46,645 nt of DNA, taken from contig CAZJUJ010000014.1 of the NCBI GenBank assembly GCA_964549135.1, positions 1-46,645 on the forward strand. Direction: 5' to 3'. Positions 1 to 8,502 of this stretch are shown here, piece by piece; the first letter of the stretch is position 1, and each line of letters opens with the position of its first letter. Under the pieces are notes generated by a model. The model was not told where the DNA came from, made no database searches, and was given only the letters and a program-made list of their open reading frames with translations. The translations under genes and the position numbers were made by a program. Origin of the DNA: RUG563 sp964549135 (GTDB lineage: Bacteria > Bacillota > Clostridia > Christensenellales > Aristaeellaceae).

Positions 1-37
1 AATAGATGTTAATTATTTGCATTGATAATCAATGTTT

Positions 38-108
38 TGGGGGGGGGGTGGGGGTCTCACTCCTTTTTCCCCCCCCGCCCCCCCCCCCGCAAATAATTCC
101 CCGTTTCT
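38..108. repeat. G-run/C-run hairpin, possible degenerate end of the foldback repeat
   Basis: A run of ten G, then a T and five G, faces C-runs of eight and eleven bases across a short pyrimidine-rich spacer, so the stretch can fold into a GC hairpin. It is followed by CCCGCAAATAATTCCCC, close to the outer flank of the repeats at 5717-5726 and 32685-32694 (CCCGCAATATT followed by C-rich sequence). It lies about 20 bp beyond the stop codon of the aminopeptidase gene, the same placement as the clear repeat copies. The internal bases do not match the repeat well. Kinship is inferred, and tract lengths may be affected by sequencing error. Confidence 0.35.
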
Positions 109-125
109 CCCCCGTTTCTCCCCCG

Positions 126-1241
126 TTATTTCAGCTGATCGGGGTTCAGGCATTGCAGATCCTCGGGGATGAAGAGGCCGTCCCTGCGGATCAATTCGCC
201 GTCGAAATAGATTTCGCCGCCGCCGAATTCAGGGGTCTGAATGCAGACGAGATCCCAATGGATGGCGCTCTTATTGCCGTTCGGGCATTCGTCATAGCAA
301 TTGCCGGGCGTGAAATGGAAGGAACCGGCGATTTTCTCATCAAAGAGCGTATCCAGCATTGCTTTCGTAATGAAGGGATTAACGCCAATGGCGAATTCGC
401 CCACATAGCGCGCGCCGGGATCGGTATCAAAGACGGCCTTGAGCGCCTCGGGCGCGCTGCCATCCTGATCGATAATTTTGCCATCCTTGAAGGTGAGCTT
501 CACATGCTCATGCCGCACGCCCTGATACAGGGAGGGGGCGGTATAGGTCAGCACGCCGTTTACGGATTCGCGAACCGGCGCGGAAAAGACCTCGCCATCC
601 GGGATATTCAGCTCGCCTGCGCATTTGATGGCGGGCATGCCCTTGATGGAGAAGGTAAGATCGGTGCCCGGGCCCACGATATGCACCTGATCGGTGCTTT
701 CCATGCGCTTGACCAGGGCATCCATGGCCCGGCTCATCTTTTCATAATCCATGGTGCAGACATCGAAATAGAAATCCTCAAAAGCCTCGGTACTCATATT
801 GGCCTGCTGCGCCATGGCGGGCAGGGGATAGCGCAGCACCACCCATTTGGTTTCGGGCACGCGGATCTGGGAATGCACCTTTTCGGAATAGGCAAGGCCG
901 TAGAGCCCCTTCTTTTCCCCGGGCACATCGCTCTGCTCAAAGGCATTTTCGCCGCCGCGCACGCCGATATAGGCCTGGCAATCCTTCATGCGCAGGGAAT
1001 CATATTTGGCCATCAGATCGAGCTGCTCCCGGCTGCAATGCATCAGCATCGCCCGCTGCACCTTGGGCTGATTGATCTGCACCAGGGGAATGCCCCCGGC
1101 GACATAGGTCTCCTCAATCAGGGCGCAGACGAAATCCTCCGGAATGCCGGTGGCCTCAATCAGCACCCGCTCGCCCTTCTGCAGACGGCAGGAATAATTC
1201 ACCAGATTATGGGCCAGTTTGATCATACGGGGATCCTTCAT
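126..1241 (-). CDS. M29-family metallo-aminopeptidase (AmpS/PepS type)
   Basis: The 371-residue protein resembles the M29 aminopeptidases (AmpS, PepS, AmpT), cytoplasmic two-metal enzymes that remove N-terminal residues from peptides. Family metal ligands can be placed at Glu217 (PDGEVF), Glu282 (GEFAIG), His309 (SFHF), His328 and Asp330 (IHWD). Length is slightly below the usual 400 or so residues. The start has a good upstream GGAGG on the minus strand (complement of cctcc near 1252). It is the last gene of a leftward run, 44 bp after the acyltransferase stop, probably transcribed from the promoter at 5356-5384. The peptide substrate cannot be told from sequence. No signal peptide is visible. 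Confidence 0.9.
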   Translation of the reverse strand: MKDPRMIKLAHNLVNYSCRLQKGERVLIEATGIPEDFVCALIEETYVAGGIPLVQINQPKVQRAMLMHCSREQLDLMAKYDSLRMKDCQAYIGVRGGENAFEQSDVPGEKKGLYGLAYSEKVHSQIRVPETKWVVLRYPLPAMAQQANMSTEAFEDFYFDVCTMDYEKMSRAMDALVKRMESTDQVHIVGPGTDLTFSIKGMPAIKCAGELNIPDGEVFSAPVRESVNGVLTYTAPSLYQGVRHEHVKLTFKDGKIIDQDGSAPEALKAVFDTDPGARYVGEFAIGVNPFITKAMLDTLFDEKIAGSFHFTPGNCYDECPNGNKSAIHWDLVCIQTPEFGGGEIYFDGELIRRDGLFIPEDLQCLNPDQLK

Positions 1242-1285
1242 TTTTTCTACCTCCAGATTTTATTGACATGTTCAGGGATCGCAAT

Positions 1286-2470
1286 TCATGCTTTCCGCCG
1301 CAGACGCGCAGCGATGGGCCGCTCAAACAGATAGGTGATCAGCGCCGCCAGCACAAGCGCCCCGATAAAGCAGCAGATGGTATAATTCGCCTGCCAGGTA
1401 TATTCCCCCGCCGTCCAGGGCGAGGACGAGATGCTTGGCGGAAAGCCCCAGGCCTTCAGCTGCACGGCAAGAAGCTGATGATAGATATAGAATTGAAAGG
1501 AAATCGAGGAAAGAAAGCGCATCACCGGATTGCCCAGTAAAAAGCGCAGGCAGGGCAGCGCGCAGGCCGCGCAGACCATGGCGCACCCCAGGGTGACCGA
1601 CAGGGAAAAGCGGCGCTCCATCTGGCCCAGACGGATACGATCATAGCCGTTTTCCGCCGCCTGGCCCCGGGCAATGGCCAGCAATTGGCATACGCAGAGG
1701 ATAAACACCACCGTAAAAAGCAGCTTGATCCGGTTATCCCATTTTCCGCTGCCCAGCCGCTTTCTCAGCGCCGTATACACCCCCGCCGCCGCAAAGCCAT
1801 TGGCGTATACATCCAGAAAAGCAGGCAGCTGATTAAAATACATGCTGGTATCCCCCCGGGATGCGGCAAAGGCGCGGAAGGCAAAGGCAATGCCCGCCAT
1901 ACCCAGCCAGGTAAGCCCCGGGCGGCGGCGGAAAAAGCGGGCCAGCAGCGGGAAAATCAGATAAAACTGCATCTCTACCCCCAGCGTCCAGAGCGCGCCG
2001 TTCAGGGGCGTCTGATAATAGCTGGCGGGAAAGAGGGTATGGGTAAAGGTAAGATGGGCCAGAAGATCCTGAATACCGGCCAGAAGAGAGGGATATTTTC
2101 CCTGCGCCAGGGCCAGGATAAAGGACGGCAGAATGCAGAGCAGATAGGAGGGCAGAATGCGGATCAGCCGCCGCTTATAAAAGGGCCAGAGCGCAATTTT
2201 CTGATTGCCCTGGGCATAGGGCAGATAGAGCAGAAAACCCGAAAGCAGCAGCATCCCATCCACCCAGAGATAGCCCGAGCGCAGGAGAAAATCCAGGCTG
2301 ACCCGCTCGCTGCCGATGGTCAGCGTGGGGGAAAGCCAGCTCTGCTGCCAGATATGATACCAGCCCACCAGCAGCACGCAGAGCGCCCGGATGCCATCCA
2401 GCGCATCGATCCGCCCGGCCTCCGGGGCCTGCTGATAGGATTGGAAATGCGTGGTCAGTGCGTTTTTCAT
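1286..2470 (-). CDS. Acyltransferase 3 family membrane protein (OafA/YrhL type)
   Basis: This 394-residue polytopic membrane protein begins with a soluble tail of about 20 residues. It then carries the family signature R-x10-H in IRALCVLLVGWYH (Arg28, His39), which in this family is needed for acyl transfer. About ten hydrophobic segments follow. Members O-acylate extracytoplasmic glycans, peptidoglycan or lipid-linked sugars using acyl-CoA. The substrate here is unknown. The gene follows the TPR membrane protein by 18 bp and precedes the aminopeptidase by 44 bp, consistent with one transcript. The ribosome binding site (AAGGCGG) is mediocre, so translation may partly depend on the upstream gene. 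It contains no SGNH domain, unlike longer OafA proteins. Confidence 0.88.
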   Translation of the reverse strand: MKNALTTHFQSYQQAPEAGRIDALDGIRALCVLLVGWYHIWQQSWLSPTLTIGSERVSLDFLLRSGYLWVDGMLLLSGFLLYLPYAQGNQKIALWPFYKRRLIRILPSYLLCILPSFILALAQGKYPSLLAGIQDLLAHLTFTHTLFPASYYQTPLNGALWTLGVEMQFYLIFPLLARFFRRRPGLTWLGMAGIAFAFRAFAASRGDTSMYFNQLPAFLDVYANGFAAAGVYTALRKRLGSGKWDNRIKLLFTVVFILCVCQLLAIARGQAAENGYDRIRLGQMERRFSLSVTLGCAMVCAACALPCLRFLLGNPVMRFLSSISFQFYIYHQLLAVQLKAWGFPPSISSSPWTAGEYTWQANYTICCFIGALVLAALITYLFERPIAARLRRKA

Positions 2471-2488
2471 AATCCGCCTTTTCTTCCG

Positions 2489-5302
2489 TTATTCTTCCTG
2501 CACCCGCGTCATCCGGTAATAGACGCCCTGCTTTTCATGGCGCAGCGTCAGGGCGTTCCGGCTGCTGGAAACGATATTGTAAACATAGCTCAGTTCATCC
2601 GGCCTGTCGCCGATTTCCAGGGCATAGAGGCTGGCGTAATAATAGGAATCCCGGCCGTCAATGGTGCAGGTGCCATCCTCCCTGAATTCCATGATCACGC
2701 CCTTGCTGCTTTCCCATTTGCCCATCATCCGATACACCGTCCGATCCAGGCGCTTTTCCGTCACATCCTGATAATCGGGAATCAAACGGTAATATTTCAG
2801 CGCCTCAAAGGGCTGCTTATCGGCATAGAGTTCATTGGCATACTGATAGCAGGCCTCTTCAAACAGCGCGGGAATATCCGAATACTTGACGGAGAGATAA
2901 TCCCGGGAAAGGGGCATCAGGGCCTCCACCACCGCCTGATAATTCTTTTCCTCCATGGCGCGCAGGGCGATATCATGGGCCTCGGCATAATACTGATCGG
3001 CGCAGCTTTCGGAAAGCGCGGCGGCATCCAGATAATCCCCTGCCTTGGCATAGAGCGCCGAGGCCGAGGCAAGATCGCCCGCCGCCTGGGCATCCGCAGC
3101 CGCCTGATAGGCGCACTGCTGCATCTTTTCCGCCGCATCGCTGTACTGATAAATATCCTCAAAGAGCGCGGCGGCCTCGGAAAGATTGCCCAGATCCATC
3201 TGCTGCACGGCGACGGCGTATTTGCAATCCAGATACTGCTCATAGGCATCGGAATATTCGCCCAGCACCTCCAGAATGGTCATGGCGCCGGGATAATCCT
3301 CCTGGGTTTTCAGCTGCAGCGCCAATTGATACCGGGCCTCACTCAGATACTCATCCGCCTTCAGATAACCGGAAAGCTCGGACAGGCGCTCAATCGCCGC
3401 CTCATATTCCCCGTTTTCCAGCAGCGAAATGGCATAGCCGTACCGGGCGGCCTTCATTTCATCCTGGCTGTCCCGATAATCGCCCAGCGGCTCCAGGATC
3501 GCCATGGCGGCCTCATAATTGCGCGCATTCATCATTTCAACGGCCTGGGCGTAGAGAATCTGATTCACATAATCATCGGCGTCCTTATAGCCCGGAATGC
3601 TCTGGAACATGCCAAGGGCCTCCCCCGCAAGGCCGCTTTCCATTTTCGCCACAGCCGGGCGATAGATGCATTCCTGCCGGGCCTCCTGGGCCTTATTGAG
3701 ATCGGGCAGCTGATCGAAATAGGCGATGGCCCCTTCATAGGCCTCCTCTTCCATCAGCGCCACGCCCTGCTGATAGATGCATTCCATCAGCAGCGCCCGG
3801 GAATCCTGATAGCCCTGGATTTTTTCCAGCATTTCGGCGGCCCGGGCATAATCGCCGCTCTCCATGGCCTCCACCGCCGGGGCGTAGAGACAGCCGGTGG
3901 CCCGGCGATAGGCATCGGAATAATCCCCCGCCAGGAGGAAATATTCCGCCGCGGTATCATAATCCTGATTATTATAATAGGTATCCCCCGCCGCATAATA
4001 GGCGGCCTGCAATTGCATGGCGCTGTCCCGATAATCGGAAAGCTGCTGATAATAACCGATGGCCAGCAGCGCATCCCCCTGGGCAAGGGCCAGGGCGGCG
4101 GGCTGATAGAGGCATTCCTGGGCGTTGACGGCGGAATTCTGGTAATCCGAAAGCGCCAGGAATTTTTCCCGGGCGGCGGCAAAATCATTTTCCGCCATCA
4201 GCTGCTGGGCCCATTCATATTCGGCCTGCTTGCGCTTCATCCGCGCATCGCCATAGGAGGGCACCTGCTCATAGAGCGCAATGGCCTGGGCCCATTGATC
4301 GGTAGCCAGCAGCTTTTCTGCATAGACATAGCGGGCCTCCTGGGCGCGGCTTGCGCTGTCCTTATAATCCCCCAGGGCGTCAAAGCCGTTCCAGGCCGCC
4401 CGAAGGGAGGTATAGGTGCCGCCGGTCAGGGCGGAAAGGGCGGCGCGATAATCGCATTCCAGGGCCATATCTGCGCTGTCCCGATAATCGGAAAGGGAAA
4501 GAAACTGCTCCCGGGCGGAATCATACTGGCCGTTTTCCAGGGCCCGGGTCGCCTGATAATAATGATAGTAGGGAATGCCATGGAAATAAACGCCGTAGGC
4601 GATGCCGAGCAAAAGCGCGGCGGAAATGGAGACGGTCAGGATGATCCGCCGGCGGCGGCGGCGCTTTTTCTGCTGCGCCTCCTTTTCCTTGGCAATGCGG
4701 CGGGCCTCCTCCCGCTGGCGGCGCTGCTGCTCCTCCAGAATGCTCTGCCTTTCAAAAAGCACCTTTTCAATGGCTGCTTCATTGAGCTTGGTGAAAATCT
4801 CATGCTTGTCCCGGCGGCAGCGGCGGCATTCCTCCTCCCGGGCGGCATTGGGCCTGCCGCAGACGCAGACCCATACGCTGCCCTGATCGCTGGGATACGA
4901 GGCCGCATCCCGCCCGGCTAATTCCTGCATTACCTGCAATTGCGGCCCCTTGAGCAGCGGCGTTGGCTTAAACTGCGCCGGGGCCGCCGCGCCCCGCCGC
5001 CATACCGTGTTATCCTCAAACCATACCTTTTCAATCAGCACCTCCAGATCCTGGGCCCGAACGCCCTCTTCCTCCTCCACAGACATCTCAAATACATGAC
5101 GGGAGGGAGCCTCCAGCCCCTGAAGCCGCTCTACATGACGAACGTATTGCTCGCCCTCTTCATCAAAGCATAAAACGCAAATCTGAATGCTGCTGACCGC
5201 TTTATCGGAAAGATTGTATACCTGCATGGTCAGAACGGGATCATCGGCCACGGGCATTTTGCAATGCCATAATTCTACCGGGCAGGTCAGATCAATTCTC
5301 AT
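2489..5302 (-). CDS. Membrane-anchored TPR-repeat protein with a RanBP2-like zinc finger
   Basis: The chosen start is the ATG at 5302, eight bases after a GGAGG (complement 5311-5315), rather than two upstream ATGs; this gives 937 residues. Regions in order: a probable beta-rich domain (1-115); a zinc finger at about 144-162 (W-x-C-x-C, then Asn, then C-x2-C), close to the RanBP2 finger but with one residue between the first two Cys; a charged helical stretch (172-215); an Arg-rich stop and one transmembrane helix (220-240); and about sixteen 30-34-residue helical repeats, each ending near a DYxDS or DYxDA motif (about 250-860). The end is a small beta domain (about 870-937) beginning GKW. 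The repeats probably lie outside the membrane and act as a binding scaffold. No catalytic motif is seen. It leads an operon with the acyltransferase and aminopeptidase. Confidence 0.82.
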   Translation of the reverse strand: MRIDLTCPVELWHCKMPVADDPVLTMQVYNLSDKAVSSIQICVLCFDEEGEQYVRHVERLQGLEAPSRHVFEMSVEEEEGVRAQDLEVLIEKVWFEDNTVWRRGAAAPAQFKPTPLLKGPQLQVMQELAGRDAASYPSDQGSVWVCVCGRPNAAREEECRRCRRDKHEIFTKLNEAAIEKVLFERQSILEEQQRRQREEARRIAKEKEAQQKKRRRRRRIILTVSISAALLLGIAYGVYFHGIPYYHYYQATRALENGQYDSAREQFLSLSDYRDSADMALECDYRAALSALTGGTYTSLRAAWNGFDALGDYKDSASRAQEARYVYAEKLLATDQWAQAIALYEQVPSYGDARMKRKQAEYEWAQQLMAENDFAAAREKFLALSDYQNSAVNAQECLYQPAALALAQGDALLAIGYYQQLSDYRDSAMQLQAAYYAAGDTYYNNQDYDTAAEYFLLAGDYSDAYRRATGCLYAPAVEAMESGDYARAAEMLEKIQGYQDSRALLMECIYQQGVALMEEEAYEGAIAYFDQLPDLNKAQEARQECIYRPAVAKMESGLAGEALGMFQSIPGYKDADDYVNQILYAQAVEMMNARNYEAAMAILEPLGDYRDSQDEMKAARYGYAISLLENGEYEAAIERLSELSGYLKADEYLSEARYQLALQLKTQEDYPGAMTILEVLGEYSDAYEQYLDCKYAVAVQQMDLGNLSEAAALFEDIYQYSDAAEKMQQCAYQAAADAQAAGDLASASALYAKAGDYLDAAALSESCADQYYAEAHDIALRAMEEKNYQAVVEALMPLSRDYLSVKYSDIPALFEEACYQYANELYADKQPFEALKYYRLIPDYQDVTEKRLDRTVYRMMGKWESSKGVIMEFREDGTCTIDGRDSYYYASLYALEIGDRPDELSYVYNIVSSSRNALTLRHEKQGVYYRMTRVQEE

Positions 5303-5355
5303 GACATAAGCCTCCATCACGGGCTGTTTCTGAATAGATACACGAATACTAAATA

Positions 5356-5384
5356 ATTATAAACGAAAATATACCGACTGTCAA
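5356..5384 (-). promoter_or_regulatory. Consensus sigma-A promoter for the TPR gene operon
   Basis: Read on the minus strand this is TTGACA (5384-5379), exactly 17 bp, then TATAAT (5361-5356), a perfect match to the vegetative consensus. Transcription would start near 5349, leaving a leader of about 45 nt before the ATG at 5302. It lies between repeat copy A and the gene, so repeat A is not in this transcript. Confidence 0.9.
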
Positions 5385-5411
5385 ATATAGGTGAAAAGAA
5401 CGGGGAAAAAC

Positions 5412-5726
5412 GGGGAATATTATGCGGGAGGAGGCTTTTGAATCAAAAGCCCCCTCCCGCGCCCCCTCCGAAAACCGGCTCCGGATGTTTCATGGAGGGT
5501 TCCTGCCAGATTGAATGCCAGATCGGCAAAAAAGAAAAGCAATAGAAAAAACACAGCAATGCTTCCACATATGATGGTGCATTGCCGTGTTCTTTTTTAC
5601 AACCATTTCCATTTTGCTTCACTGGCATTCAACTTGGTTTTTTCTTTTTGTTCCATCCAGAGCCGGTTTTCGGGAGGGTGCGGGAGGGTGCTTTTGACGC
5701 AAAAGCATCCTCCCGCAATATTTCCC
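5412..5726. repeat. Foldback repeat, copy A (core 5424-5716)
   Basis: This 293-bp element is almost entirely self-complementary. Each end is its own hairpin: 5424-5460 pairs 16 of 17 positions around a 3-base loop, and 5680-5716 pairs about 16. Inside, 5462-5486 (CCCTCCGAAAACCGGCTC and on) pairs with 5653-5678, then TTGAATGCCAG (5511-5521) pairs with 5622-5632. The central stem is 5551-5562 with 5579-5590. Flanks read GGGGAATATT on the left and AATATTTCCCC on the right. It fills most of the 5303-5762 gap between two leftward genes and starts 46 bp beyond the stop at 5763. No protein gene is supported inside it. Confidence 0.9.
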
Positions 5727-5762
5727 CCCGTTCCCCGTTTCCCGTTCCTCCGGCCCTGCGGG

Positions 5763-6920
5763 TCAGCGGAGCAGCATATTCATGCTCTGCAGCTTGTTAC
5801 CCACAAAGGTCATATGCCAGATCACGGTCTTACCGTCCTCCAGGTCGAGGGTATAGGTAAGGGTCACGGTTTGATCGCCATAGGCAAGCACGCCGTAGGG
5901 CGCGTTCTGGCCATCGCCGTAGAGGGCCACGCCGTTTTCCAGGCTGCCGCCCTCGCCATGGCGGAAGCGATACATCACATCCTCCAGCCGGTCATCCACG
6001 CGCACGCCCCGGGGGCCCTCGATTCCATCGCCGTTCACGGTCAGGGAATCCACCCGCAGGAACTGCTTGTTTTCATCATAGACGAACAGGATGGAAATAT
6101 CCTCCCATTGCTTAACGCGCAGATATTCGCAGGTGGAATCCTGGGTCCACTGATCCACCTGGGCGCTGCCCAGGGCCTCGGCAGCCGCTTCCGCCGTCAG
6201 ATCGAGAAAATCCATACCGGCAAAGGAAAGATCCTCCCGGGAGAAAATGGCCAGTTCGGAGCCGATTTCGCTCTTGGGATAGGCGAAGTATTCCTGCATT
6301 TCCTGCATTTCCGCCACTTCGTCAATCTGAATCTGGGCCTCGGCCTCCTCCGTCAGTTCCTCCATGCCGAATACCTCAATGGCAGAAACCGCATCCGCCT
6401 CCACCAGATACTTAACGCCGCAGACGATCACGCCGTCCGCCCGCCAGGCATAGACGCAATGGGTCACCTCGGTCACCCGCTGCCCATCCCGCAGCACCCA
6501 GCCCGCGGTTATTTCCGGCTTGGAGCCGGAAACATACAGCGCGGCATCATAATAGGTGCCAAAGAGATGGGGGTTATCATTGGGATAGACGGAGAGCAGG
6601 GAAGAGAGACTATCCCCGATCCTGATTCCCCGGGGGCAGGGCTGCTCCGCATTCAGCACGGCGGAAAGCACCAGGGTGGCATCGCCCAGCGCCTCATCGG
6701 AGATTTTCAGCACGCCGCCTGGAAAGGCAACGCTGGCGGGGCCCTCCTGGGCGGGCAGCACCTGCGTTTCGGCAGCTTCCCGGGCATCTTTGCCCAGCCC
6801 GGCCAGATAGATCTGCAGTTCCTCATAGGTCAGTTTCGCCGCTTCCTCCACCATGGTTTCCCCCAGGGCGGCGCTCATCACCAGCGCAAGCAGCATAAGA
6901 CAAGCCAACAGTTTCTTCAT
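5763..6920 (-). CDS. Secreted protein of unknown function
   Basis: The start is taken at 6920, because the AGGAG at 6932-6936 (complement) is too close to the ATG at 6929. The 385-residue product begins with a clear Sec signal peptide (Lys-Lys, a Leu-rich core, likely cleavage after AALG). No lipobox Cys is seen, so it is probably released or wall-associated. The mature part is acidic. It may contain two related beta-rich halves, each with a glycine-Arg/Val turn (RGIRIGDSLSSLLSVY and RGVRVDDRLEDVMYRF); this resemblance to bacterial GxxxGDxxxxVxxxYG-type repeats is weak. I do not recognise a family with confidence. The gene begins 14 bp after the pyrimidine-nucleoside phosphorylase stop and is likely co-transcribed with it. 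It ends at repeat copy A. Confidence 0.75.
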   Translation of the reverse strand: MKKLLACLMLLALVMSAALGETMVEEAAKLTYEELQIYLAGLGKDAREAAETQVLPAQEGPASVAFPGGVLKISDEALGDATLVLSAVLNAEQPCPRGIRIGDSLSSLLSVYPNDNPHLFGTYYDAALYVSGSKPEITAGWVLRDGQRVTEVTHCVYAWRADGVIVCGVKYLVEADAVSAIEVFGMEELTEEAEAQIQIDEVAEMQEMQEYFAYPKSEIGSELAIFSREDLSFAGMDFLDLTAEAAAEALGSAQVDQWTQDSTCEYLRVKQWEDISILFVYDENKQFLRVDSLTVNGDGIEGPRGVRVDDRLEDVMYRFRHGEGGSLENGVALYGDGQNAPYGVLAYGDQTVTLTYTLDLEDGKTVIWHMTFVGNKLQSMNMLLR

Positions 6921-6934
6921 GTTCTTCATTTCTC

Positions 6935-8263
6935 CTATTCAGAAAGATGCGAAACGCCATCCGGCGTAACCAGCGCATAGATCAGCCGCGCCCGGGGCAC
7001 GGGCCCCGCCTCAAAGGCAAGAGCGGCGCGAATCCGCTTTTCCGCCTCCAGGGCGGATTTTTCATCCCGGGCATGCAGCATGCAGAGGGTATCCCCGGGG
7101 CGGACGGCATCCCCGATCCTCTTTTCCATCACAAAGCCCACGGCGGGATCAATGGTATCCTCCTTGCGAACCCGGCCCGCCCCCATCCGCTGGGCGGCAA
7201 GGCCCAGTTCGGTGCCGTTGACCCGGGCAAGATACCCGCTTTCTTCCGCTATAATGGGGCGAATCAGCGGGGCGGCAGGCAGAAGGGATACATCCCGGCA
7301 GACCCGGGCATCCCCGCCCTGCACGGCGATCATTTCCTCCAGCTTGCAAAGCCCCTTTCCGCTTTCCAGGGCGGCGCGCAGCATTTTTTCGCCCTGGGCC
7401 GCAGTTTCCGCAAGACCGGATACCAGCAGCATCTGCGCCCCCAGGAAAAGAGAAACCTCAAGCAGCGGCCCCTCTGTTCTGCCGCTCAGCACATCGATGG
7501 CCTCCTTGACCTCCAGGGCGTTTCCCACATGGGAGCCCAGGGGCTCCTCCATCCCGGAAACCACGGCCACGATCCTCCGCCCGGCATGGGCGCCGATCTC
7601 TACCATGGCCCGGGCCAGATCAATGGAGCCCTCCAGCGTATTCATCAGCGCGCCGGAGCCGGTCTTTACATCCAGAACGATGCCCCTGGCCCCGCCGGCA
7701 AATTTCTTGGAAAGAATGCTGGAGGCAATCAGCGGCACGGAATCCACCGTGGCCGTTACATCCCGAAGGGCGTAGAGCCGCTTATCCGCCGGGGCCAGCG
7801 CGGCGCTCTGCCCCACCACGGCGCAGCCCACCTTCCGCACGGCGGCAATGAATTCCTCCTCGGGCAATTCCACCCGCATGCCGGGAATGCTTTCCATTTT
7901 ATCCACGGTGCCGCCGGTATGCCCCAGGCCCCGGCCGCTCATCTTCAGCACCTTGCCGCCGCAAGCCGCAACCAGCGGGGCCAGAATCAGCGTGGTGGTA
8001 TCCCCCACGCCGCCGGTGGAATGCTTATCCACCGGCACGCCCTCCACATCCGGGGAAAGCATATCCCCCGAGCGGGCCATGGCATCCGTAAGCTCGGCCG
8101 TTTCCCTATCATCCATGCCGTTTAGGCGAATGGCCATCAGCAGCGCCGCCAGCTGATAATCCGGCAGGCTCCCATCGGCAGCGCCCTGAACGAAATAATC
8201 AATCTGCTCCCGGGAAAGGGCATATCCCCGCTTTTTTGCTTCAATTACGGTCAATATATCCAT
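6935..8263 (-). CDS. pdp: Pyrimidine-nucleoside phosphorylase
   Basis: The enzyme splits thymidine, deoxyuridine or uridine with phosphate into base and pentose 1-phosphate, in cytoplasmic nucleoside salvage. The 442-residue length fits the family (430-440). Signatures read directly: KHSTGGVGD near residue 85, SGRGLGHTGGTVDK near 108-121 (phosphate and sugar binding), and SKKFAGGARGIVLDVKTGSG near 190. The start at 8263 follows an AGGAAGG ribosome binding site and gives the normal N-terminus (MDILTVIEAKKRG). An upstream in-frame extension would be non-coding leader beyond the promoter at 8298-8326. Whether it favours thymidine only (DeoA-like) or is broad cannot be decided, but the general type is typical of Gram-positives. 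Confidence 0.95.
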   Translation of the reverse strand: MDILTVIEAKKRGYALSREQIDYFVQGAADGSLPDYQLAALLMAIRLNGMDDRETAELTDAMARSGDMLSPDVEGVPVDKHSTGGVGDTTTLILAPLVAACGGKVLKMSGRGLGHTGGTVDKMESIPGMRVELPEEEFIAAVRKVGCAVVGQSAALAPADKRLYALRDVTATVDSVPLIASSILSKKFAGGARGIVLDVKTGSGALMNTLEGSIDLARAMVEIGAHAGRRIVAVVSGMEEPLGSHVGNALEVKEAIDVLSGRTEGPLLEVSLFLGAQMLLVSGLAETAAQGEKMLRAALESGKGLCKLEEMIAVQGGDARVCRDVSLLPAAPLIRPIIAEESGYLARVNGTELGLAAQRMGAGRVRKEDTIDPAVGFVMEKRIGDAVRPGDTLCMLHARDEKSALEAEKRIRAALAFEAGPVPRARLIYALVTPDGVSHLSE

Positions 8264-8297
8264 GGTTTCATCCTTCCTATAAAAAGAATGCGATTGT

Positions 8298-8326
8298 AGT
8301 ATAGCATAATTCTTGCCTTCCGTAAA
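8298..8326 (-). promoter_or_regulatory. Promoter for pdp
   Basis: On the minus strand TTTACG (8326-8321), 17 bp, TATACT (8303-8298). The predicted start of transcription is about 28 bp upstream of the pdp ATG at 8263, so the leader is short and holds only the ribosome binding site. Confidence 0.72.
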
Positions 8327-8379
8327 GCAAACAAAGCGAAAATTCGCCACAAAAATGTTGTAAAAATTCATAAAACCAC

Positions 8380-8408
8380 TTGACCCTGTAACAAAAATGT
8401 AATACAAT
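8380..8408 (+). promoter_or_regulatory. Promoter for the SH3 protein gene
   Basis: TTGACC (8380-8385), 17 bp, TACAAT (8403-8408). It is divergent from the pdp promoter, with about 53 bp between the two -35 boxes. It implies a leader of about 88 nt up to the ATG at 8503. The leader contains an ACGGG/CCCGT hairpin near 8454-8468 and a second weak hairpin (CCCAATT with AATGGGG, 8474-8490) next to the start codon. Confidence 0.78.
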
Positions 8409-8502
8409 GCATGAGAAGGAATATACTTTTCTTTCGTTATATCCATGCGTGTACGGGGTACGCCCGTGCCAAGCCCAATTAACAATGGGGAGTCGGTCTG
8501 AT

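Noticed and set aside
2760..4560. Regularly spaced similar words (gataatc...gaaag) resembling a CRISPR array
   Set aside because: The spacing of about 95-110 bp follows the TPR protein repeats. The units are diverged coding sequence, not identical repeats with unique spacers.
1685..4921. Very long plus-strand open frame opposite the TPR and acyltransferase genes
   Set aside because: It is antisense to two well-supported genes. It is rich in Gly, Ile, His and Gln with no recognisable motif, and has no ribosome binding site. It arises from GC-rich codon bias.
5443..5640. Short reading frames inside the foldback repeats, with recurring peptides
   Set aside because: Similar peptides in copies A, B and C only reflect the DNA repeat. 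Frames differ between copies and lack ribosome binding sites.
8409..8502. c-di-AMP or other riboswitch ahead of the SH3 protein gene
   Set aside because: The leader is under 100 nt and the conserved cores of known classes were not found.
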